A stretch of 64,000 bases of DNA from Micropterix aruncella (taxonomy: Eukaryota; Arthropoda; Insecta; Lepidoptera; Micropterigidae). Of the stretch, positions 56,606-64,000 are shown piece after piece. Position numbers and translations under genes: made by a program. Numbering within the stretch: the first letter of the stretch is position 1; each line of letters opens with the position of its first letter. The notes beneath the pieces were generated by a model. The model did not search any database. It saw nothing but the letters and a program-made list of their open reading frames with translations, and was not told the DNA's origin. The stretch covers positions 32,565,096-32,629,095 of the forward strand of contig OX155952.1 in assembly GCA_944548615.1 (NCBI GenBank). Reading direction: 5' to 3'.

Positions 56606-57490
56606 ATACTAATATTATAAACAGGTAACGTTGGTGAGTTTGTGAGGTTGTAGGGGGTATTCTCTGGATCTACTGAACCGATTTTGAAAATTCTTCTACC
56701 AATAGAAAGCCACGTTATTTGTAAGTATCATGGGCTATATATTAATCCGAAACATGTAAAGAATTTTTCGTGGTAGTCGGATTTGCAGAGTAAGTCGGAG
56801 AAAAAACGGTCGAATGAAAACGTTTCTTACGAACGCTGCCTTAACGATGAGAGATATATGATTGAGTTCTAGAGAAAAGTTGTAGAGATTGATAATGCCT
56901 ATAAAAAAGGCAGCGACAGCATATGTCTAACTTTTATATTTAAGTCACAAAAAGTAGTTTTTTATATTAAAAAAATATTTTGAATCGTTAGGTCATGTTT
57001 ATTGATCAATTATGAATTCTTATCAAAATAAGTAAATTTATCGTCTCAAGTGTTTAAAACAAAGGACTTTTCCCTTTTACTACATATAATTTCCTTTTTA
57101 CTGCATAAATGGTTAAAGAGATAATACGATAATAGGTATGGAACCGCGACCGTATCTCGGGTTGAACTCCTGAAAGACAATATATTTTGGTACCAAATAA
57201 TAACATTACATCTAATTAATATAGTATACAGAGAATTTTTGAACAATTAAATTAAACATAATTTATTCAATCACAATCATTTCATTCACTCATTTGAAAC
57301 CCGGTAATATAGCCAAATTGGCATGCAAATACATACATACATATGCAGTAAAAACATAACCCTCATTTTGATGTCAGGAAATAAATCATAGCACTCAGTA
57401 CTAACCGAACCACACTCATAATTTCATCACAAGTAAAAATGTTTACAGCCCAACGAAGTGGGCACGGGTCAGCTATTATTAGATAATGAA
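56606..57490 (+). mobile_element. Dispersed element G, copy 2
   Basis: Starts 'ctaatattataaacaggtaa', continues 'ctctggatctactgaaccga', 'ggtagtcggatttgcagag' and 'gaacgctgccttaacgatga'. It ends 'caacgaagtgggcacgggtc'. It is inverted relative to 1550-2338 and carries a ~170-bp segment (about 57135-57300) absent from that copy. Confidence 0.7.
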
Positions 57491-57666
57491 GTATGCAAAC
57501 TGATAAATTGTGAAATTTACATCAATTTTCATTCAAAAATATATTGTTCAAGCGTCGTATTAAAGACCTACTTTGCAAAAAAGCATACCTACTATAAGAT
57601 TAAGGATTATTTGTTACTGTATTATTATTATTCTCAATCTATGTATCTATTATAATTATACAATGG

Positions 57667-57960
57667 GTTCGATTGCGTTTCTTCGTGAACTAAAACTGAA
57701 ATTTGTTCAAGCTAGCGAGATAGAGCAATACGTCAGGGCCGGGCCACACGATGCGATGCGGCTGCGGCGCGGCGCCTGAGCGGTGCCGCTGCGGTGTTCT
57801 GCATACAAATATCCTTGGTATTACACATGGTGCGTTCCGGCGTCGCACCGCACACCCCGGTGACTTCAACTAGGCAAGAAAAGGCGAGGGAGGGGGGGGG
57901 GGGGCATTTGCGCCGGAGCGGCACTGCTCCGACGCCGCCGCGCCGCACAATTGATCAGTG
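57667..57960 (+). repeat. Left arm of a 4.8-kb inverted-repeat region
   Basis: 57667-57733 ('cgattgcgtttcttcgtgaa', 'gagatagagcaatacg') matches the reverse complement of 62382-62460. 57734-57760 ('cagggccgggccacacgatg') matches the reverse complement of 62216-62241. The remainder is GC-rich with a poly-G tract at about 57890-57905. The CAG start and the flanking 'caatacgt' recall a hAT-like terminus, but no clear 8-bp target duplication pairs with the right side. Confidence 0.5.
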
Positions 57961-59861
57961 CAGTCGAAAAAGGGACTTGCTCGCCTGTTTCATTTGTTTT
58001 GACATATTGTTGTTAAATATTGATTCCGTATTCCGTAAAATATTGTTGTTAAATATTAATTCCATTTCCGATCCCAGATTGAACAAGGTATAATTCATAT
58101 TATGTAGCGTACGATTTATTATATAATAGAGATTTATAATAGAGATTTGTAAGATGACAATATATCGCAATGATCATGCCACACTTTGGGCAAGCCAATT
58201 GTAGCGAATTATTGTCAATTATTTCACGTTGGGTCGCCAATTGTAGCCAATTATTTCTTATTATTTATAAGGATTATTATTTTTTTTTATTTAATTTGCG
58301 ATCTTTTAAACGTGCGCGCGATGTGTCATCAGCGATAAGCGCTCGATGAAGAAGATAAAATTGAAGGAAGAAGTGACTAAAAGAAGAGGACGATGCTAAT
58401 ATATGTATAAAGATATTCAAAGTATGCAGAGAATTGAGATTTCAAGTGAATAGCCCTGTTTTCTCTTGTACGAGCTCCTTCATATATGAAATTCTCCTAT
58501 CCTGACTAAAATGTATTCTCTAAAAGAAGAAGAAGAAGAATAATGAGTATTCCATGTGTCTAGACCAATTTGTTAGGTCCTTATGCACTTGGTTTTAGCT
58601 AGTTTGAATCAATTTGAAGTTTATAAGTTAGGATCGGCTGGTAACATACACTTTTAAAATCTCGTCTCGGTGAAAAAAAATATTGATTTTTGATGTACTA
58701 TGACACAATTCCTATATAGTGGATTATCAAAGGTGTTCTATAGTTAGAGACTTCCAGATCAATGTATGCTAATAGTTTTAAGTCACTTTCCCAACATCGG
58801 TTGATGATTGCTCCAATCAGCTGGGGTTTTTTATAATGTACTTATAGGTACGCTATTGCTCATTACTGAATATCTGACATCGTTTGATTTGCCGCTGCAC
58901 TATTTATCACACTGACGGATGCTACAGTCTTCTGTCAGTGCGTCGTGAACTCAGGAGTTATTTTTCTTATATATATATTGGATCACGAGATAAATTTGTA
59001 ATAAAGGCGCCAATCTCGCTTATTCCATTACTGCGTTCGTTCATCCGTTAGCTCGATATCTGATCTATCGAATCGATTTCTAATTATAATTTAGCTCAGT
59101 CTATTTTTATATTCAGGTGTGGTATCCTTTGATTGAAAAAATATGAACACTTTTTCCGGCAAAATATTCGATATATTGTAAAATAGAGTTTTTAGTTTAC
59201 ACAGTTACATGGACACATTTACATATAGGACTCTTTTTGTAGCTTTGCAATATACTTAACTAGCTTAAAATAACATGGTAATATAACAATACGCAATCAT
59301 AACACAAAAACAACTTATCATAGCCTATATTACTTGGTATGTCGAGTCAATTACGACATACGTATATACATTTCTTTTTTTTTTGTTTATCGCTACGCTG
59401 GTTCACGGACTTCGTCTCATGTGAAACCAGGCAGTTTCATGTATCTTAATCAATAAGGCTTCGTCGTTTATTGACGGCCTGCAGTCACAATCAAGTACTG
59501 GCCTTCTAAAAGGGTTCACGCTAACCAATTTGGTAGCGGACAGTACGACAAGCAAGATGGTATAGGCTTTCTATTTCAATTGTCGCTCGAAACAGTATAA
59601 GACGCATAGATATTATTCATAATTATAACAACATACACATTAAAAAATTATCAACAATAACAAGTCTTATAGTATTGCCAGTTTCGGCGTTCAGTTCTCG
59701 TGCGCCTACACGGATATAACCCAATTATAGTAATTTTAACAATCTTACTTCTTTTTAGGCGGCCATCCAATCCATTACCAAATACCTTACACTAACTTAA
59801 TACCTTTATACAACTTCTCAACAACTAAACACATAACAACAACAAAACTGTTTTTTTTCAA
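57961..59861. other. Interior of the inverted-repeat region, nothing firm
   Basis: 'ttgttaaatattgattccgt' repeats imperfectly at about 58010 and 58047. 58980-59050 ('gtaataaaggcgcc') could be a retroelement 3' signal. No gene recognised. Confidence 0.3.
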
Positions 59862-60024
59862 TTGAATTTGATTCGAAGTTGTTTTCGTGATTCAAAATCT
59901 ATTGCGAATGTCTGTCTTGATAATATTTATTGTTATCTCCCCGTGAATGTTTATTTAAAAGGAATGTCTTTTTTATTTTTCTTCTGTGATGCTACTCTTT
60001 ACTTCTGCATACATTATATGTTTC

Positions 60025-60239
60025 CCCGCCAAAATTTGATGTATGTGGCGTCGCTATATAGATGGGTTTTTACTGTTTTTATGTCGATCTCTCGTCGAAC
60101 TTTAGCACTGGTTAATTTTGTTTGCTTTCCCGCCAAAAAGTTAATGTATGTGGCGTCGCTATATAGATGGTTTTTTACTGTTTTTAAGTCGATCTCTCGT
60201 CGAATTTTAGCACTGGTTAATATTGTTTGCTTTCCCGCC
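60025..60239 (+). repeat. 105-bp tandem duplication (2 units plus a third start)
   Basis: 'cccgcc' unit starts lie at 60025, 60129 and 60234. The units share 'atgtatgtggcgtcgctata', 'cgatctctcgtcgaa.ttta' and 'gcactggttaat.ttg'. The period is ~35 codons, so frames on both strands (193 codons plus, 106 minus) repeat a 35-residue motif. The base composition is heavily T on the plus strand, and I do not call either frame as a gene. Confidence 0.8.
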
Positions 60240-60866
60240 TTATTTGATGTACCGCTTCTAATAAAACATATATGTGTTAAAAAAAAAAACTTCACTTTGA
60301 TTCTACATTGTTTTATGGGAATGTTGGACAGCACTCTGCCAACATTCCCTCTTTTTAACTTGAACTGTTACATTTTCCGGCACTTTTTCGACGTTTGGGT
60401 AACTAGGTTATTACTTGGTGGTTCTCCTTGTAGACTGAATTGAATTTGGCACCGCTTGTCGCCTTTTTATACCCTTGAAAATACGGCAATTTCTTCATTT
60501 TTTAGTGTGCTTTTGTAACCCACTCCTATGAAAATAACTCGGCCATCATGCTTTTTCTTTCTGGTCACCAACTATCGTTTTTACACATTGGGGTTCCATA
60601 TCATTTCGTGCACATCGAGCTATTTTTGCACTCTTATTTCTCTAATTCACTCATTTGAGCTGATTTCCTTATTTTTCCCGTATAATCTGTATCCCCTGCA
60701 TCTAATTTCTGCATATATCTTAATTTTACGTTGCCTCCTCGCGGCCCTATGTGCCTCTAAAGGTACGTGTATATTTTTCCAAAAAGTATGTCTATTTCAT
60801 TAATTATTATGGCTATTATTATTCTTTTTTTTTTTTACTATAACCTTATATGGTTTTTATAAAAAG

Positions 60867-61097
60867 TTATTCGGCGTTAGTAGGTTTTTCAGTGACCCAA
60901 TTTGAAAACATTTTTTTATATCGAAATTCCTTATCAGTTTTCTTTGAAAATATGTCACCTATGGTCTTTTTAACTTGTTTCTTCTTTCTGTATATTCTAA
61001 TATTTGTATTATCGTCTGCTTTTATAGATATGGCTTTCCCTCCAAAACTTTCCAGCCAAAAATAAATGGGACGCTCTTGGAGACGCTCGCCTGTTTT
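60867..61097 (-). pseudogene. Unidentified lysine-rich coding relic, 76 residues
   Basis: Open minus frame between stops with no ATG start. It reads 'ERPIYFWLESFGGKAISIKA', 'DDNTNIRIYRKKKQVKKTIG' and 'EFRYKKMFSNWVTEKPTN'. It looks like protein rather than random A-rich sequence, with balanced W, F, G and D residues. No family is recognised. It lies inside the region bounded by the inverted arms at 57667/62460 and may be a decayed ORF of that element. Confidence 0.3.
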
Positions 61098-61100
61098 TCA

Positions 61101-62119
61101 GTAGCAGTCCACCTTAAAATTTTCTTCATCTTTGAACTACAGCACCTCCAGTGATCAAAATTTGTACGATATTCCGACTCTATTTGATGTCAAAACATGG
61201 CAACATTTTCCTGCCGTGAATAATTCTGATTTATTTCTCCGTCAAATCGTCATTTATTTAGATTCAAACATTAAATTCTCCCTGTAATCTATCGTACGGA
61301 ATATATGCTATGCTTCATAAAATAGCTTATTTCATTGGCTTTATTCTAGTATGTCCATCTACTGTGTGTTCTATCTATATGTGCGGTAATTAGCATTATC
61401 GTCTATAGTGGCGATTCTTCTCGGTAAAAGTACGACAATCTAACCATAATTTGAAATGTCACTTTAAGCTAGCAGCGAATTCTTTCCCTGCGATATTTAA
61501 ATCGATTGCTAACTATTTATTCTGTTTTCAGGTTCTACTTGCGTTTCAGAGGACAGTGCTTATTCTACACTACGTCTATAGTGGCGATTCGTCGCTGAAA
61601 CCTTCCTAAATATCCTATATTTCCATCATGCATCTTTTGAAGACCCATTTTTGCATGCTATTTCGGCGTTTTTTCAATCATCGATTTTTCCTTGATTTTT
61701 CTCTAAAGCCTATTTAGTTTTATTTTATTTAGTGGTTTATTGCTATTACGCTTCATTTTTTAACGAATATATAAACGTTTCATTGTTTTATTGAGTTTCT
61801 ATCTTATTTTAATATATTTTGTATTCCCCTGTCGACATGTCGGTCAAATCTTTTTACAGTTATCTGCTTATCGACTGTAACATATCTCACGTCTGCCGCT
61901 AGATGTCGCCACACGTTTTGAAAATTTATTTAAATTTTGAGATAATGAATGAATCGACTAATTACTACTTTTAAGTTTCGAATACCATTCACCTTGCATT
62001 TCCGTTGCTACGTATAGATGGCAATAGGTGTGCTTACATGGCTTTGTTTGGTTTGGATATTATGTATTTTATTTGACAGGAGGCGTTCGAATTTATATCA
62101 TTACAATTACAACACTATT
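61101..62119. other. Interior of the inverted-repeat region, nothing firm
   Basis: T-rich on the plus strand. 'tctatagtggcgattc' occurs at about 61403 and 61577, a short direct repeat. No gene. Confidence 0.3.
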
Positions 62120-62460
62120 CGCCCACTGCGGCGTCGTAGTAAAGTGGCGGACCGTGAACCACGCGCGGCGTACGTGTGTACACCCATACGGCGAAATCTG
62201 TACGGTGCGGCGCCGCACTGCATCGTGTGGTCCGGCACTTGAATACAGAATATGAAATGAACGATCGTCGATTTTCTCACTTTAAATCTACCTGTCTAAC
62301 TAATAGCCGTCCGAATAAGTTTGAACACATTTAGTGCGGTATCAGATTCAGCGCTCAAAGAGACAACCGCTCATTTCACATTCCGTTTTAACGTATTGCC
62401 CTGTCTCGTTCACATGAACTAATTTCCGATTTTAGTTTGCGAAGATACGCAATCGAGCCT
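62120..62460 (-). repeat. Right arm of the 4.8-kb inverted-repeat region
   Basis: 'catcgtgtggtccggcactt' (62221-62240) is the mate of 57734-57760. 'cgtattgccctgtctcgttc' and 'gcgaagatacgcaatcgag' (62393-62458) mate with 57667-57733. A ~140-bp segment lies between these two matches here but not on the left, so the arms are not simple copies. Confidence 0.5.
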
Positions 62461-63247
62461 AATATGTACAATAATTTTATTTGTATATGTATGTCTACAT
62501 GTGGGTATAGGTATATGTAGATAAATGTATGTATGTTAAGTTGCTGAGATAAGCTGTTTTTTTTAATTATTTTTATTTGAAATTACAATGGTTGGCTGTA
62601 AGAAATCGTAAATCGATAAGCCCGCCGTTTGTGCTATTTTAAAATTAATTAATATTTTTCTTTTTCATTGTTAAGTTTTTTTGTTACAATATTTTTTTTC
62701 TTGTTTCTTTCTTACTATTTGAACGATACAGATGATTGGCGTTAATATATCTTACTTATTTTTGAAATTCAGATATACATATTAATTTTATTTTATACAT
62801 AATTATTCTTTTCTTCGCTACCTAATTGTATAACTCAAAATCTATCTATTATACAAAAATATATCTATTTTTTCTTTTTACTTATGGTTATAAAATCCAT
62901 CAGTTATTTTTCTGTGAGTTTCTCCCACTGCTGAAGGGTGGTTTTTGTGGACTGTAAATGTTATTTACCTTCGCGTTCTCTCGTTCTTCCTGGCCGCCGA
63001 GTAGTCTCCCGTATCTGGTTCACACTCTATTAGATGATCACACAGTGAAAGAGTTTATTTCAAAAGAACGTTTATTGTCCTTCAATTTACTCGTGAGTTA
63101 CAGTATACACTTAAATTATGCGCGCGAGTACGAGACCAGCCAAGGGCTGCCGTATGTACAACTATTATCCCGCCGCTTAAGGGTCGTTCATTCTCGACCT
63201 CGGTATTTTTGTGACTGTTCGATTTCCCAAAATCGTTCACTAGCCTC
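62461..63247. other. Intergenic, possible LTR-like sequence
   Basis: On the minus strand 62950-63240 has AATAAA-type signals ('ggacaataaacgttctt', 'gaaataaactcttt') and GC-richer flanks, which would fit a solo LTR. No TG..CA ends or primer-binding site are certain. The 105-codon plus frame here is not recognised. Confidence 0.3.
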
Positions 63248-63340
63248 GCTAAAGCCCCGCCACTCTAACCCGTGATTGGTTAAAAGGCAATGGCGGCGGT
63301 AAGAGACCGGCCTACTGAGGGTTAAGGGGTGTGGCTTAGC
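63248..63340. repeat. Imperfect hairpin with CCAAT in the loop
   Basis: 'gctaaagccccgccactcta' (from 63248) pairs with 'taaggggtgtggcttagc' (to 63340). The loop contains 'gattggtt' (CCAAT box on the minus strand) and 'ggcggcgg'. Confidence 0.55.
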
Positions 63341-64000
63341 GAGAGTACATATTATTCAATCAGGCTTACATTTTTAACTTAAATTAATCTCACCTTAATT
63401 GAAGGTAATTTTCTATAATATGTATTACTACTACATTATCATTAGGTTTATAGCGAAAATATGTAGATTAAACATTAACAATACATCATATTTAGTACTT
63501 AAAATTCCTTCGAATAGCTAGCAAAATTATAAGTATTTGATTTTATCCAAGCTTTCAGTCGAATAATTAATAGCCTCCTAATTACCTCAAACATTGCGAT
63601 TATTTTGAGATTACCACATTTGTTTTAATATAAGAGGGTTGCGCGAGCGGCTTGCCGCGTTTACGATTTTTTGTTATCGGTCGACACCCTCGATATATCC
63701 ACTGCGAGAAATGACAGGCTGATAATTAATTAGGGGTCTTCGGCCCTTAAAGACGGCGATATATTATTACCAGGACCTTTCATGGAATTTTGTCCTGCGT
63801 ATTTAGTTAGGACTTCCTTGCGGATGATTTTAATATTTGAATGAGCCGTATTTTGTTTCAGTGTCTGTTATTTATGTCTGTTATGGGGTGGCTCGAGCGT
63901 GTGAAAGAGGAATATAAGCTTCTAAGAATCGATCTCTCGCGAACAGCCACCCATATTAGATAATGCAAGTGATAATTCGTACATTTCCCCGCTCATGGCA
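63341..64000. other. Intergenic, weak regulatory candidate
   Basis: 63560-63900 includes 'gctgataattaattagggg', 'taatagcctcctaattacc' and 'cggtcgacaccctcgatata'. It is more complex than the average spacer and has no coding signal. It may belong to a conserved element continuing past the window edge. Confidence 0.25.

Noticed and set aside
59862..60443. 193-codon plus-strand frame
   Set aside because: It is very rich in F, L, C and Y from T-rich DNA, with a 35-residue repeat from the tandem duplication and no recognisable family.
60430..60480. Minus-strand TATA box and initiator ('tataaaaaggc', 'attcagtc')
   Set aside because: Spacing is slightly long and no credible downstream ORF is present. 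Chance is likely in AT-rich DNA.

Overview
The window looks like repeat-dense, gene-poor, AT-rich nuclear DNA from an insect, most likely a lepidopteran. I base this on non-LTR reverse transcriptase relics, piggyBac, hAT and Tc1/mariner relics, fold-back MITEs, and a short-repeat style (for example 'CTACTGAACCGATTTTGAAA' near 56670, ending in 'ACTAATATTATAAA') that I associate with Lepidoptera. The order is inferred from repeat style and not from any host gene. There is no bacterial-style operon, CRISPR array, rRNA or intact host protein gene. The only host-gene-like piece is the 3' end of a histone H1 reading frame with a replication-histone stem-loop (17018-17142).

Layout. 0-10 kb: an inverted-repeat element copy (1550-2338), a broken reverse transcriptase (3010-3715), a fold-back MITE (3756-4053), two copies of the main dispersed family 'A' (5649-6258, 8919-9471), and a 56-bp perfect inverted repeat pair (6857-6912/7773-7828). 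10-20 kb: a head-to-head pair of a GC-rich repeat 'H' (11381-12450), a family A copy expanded into a 119-bp satellite (12690-13678), palindromic family 'B' elements, the H1 3' end and a piggyBac relic. 20-30 kb: more family A, a reverse transcriptase relic, and a 200-N gap next to about 250 bp of (AT)n. 30-36 kb: an old segmental duplication with a 69-bp identical core, plus a 120-bp array. 36-45 kb: mostly featureless, with LINE relics. 45-51 kb: a SPIN-like hAT MITE, a 5'-truncated LINE inserted in a family B palindrome, the longest family A copy and a Tc1/mariner relic. 51-54 kb: two tandem 677-bp H units, another reverse transcriptase relic and a tRNA-derived SINE head. 55-64 kb: a family B palindrome, the second inverted copy of the 1550-2338 element, and a roughly 4.8-kb region bounded by inverted arms (57667-62460).

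The window is best read as layered mobile-element history. Family A is the main theme, with at least nine copies or fragments. Its ends carry matching subterminal inverted repeats, a small 3' hairpin and a T-run, and its interior expands into tandem repeats of about 120 bp. That organisation resembles non-autonomous Helentron/Helitron2 elements (DINE-1/HINE type). The assignment is inference and needs copy alignment.

A few AT-rich blocks with clustered TAATTA sites may be conserved regulatory DNA of a flanking gene. Only the duplicated block at 32.1/32.75 kb has internal evidence for this (an identical core within diverged flanks). I found no convincing new multi-gene system.
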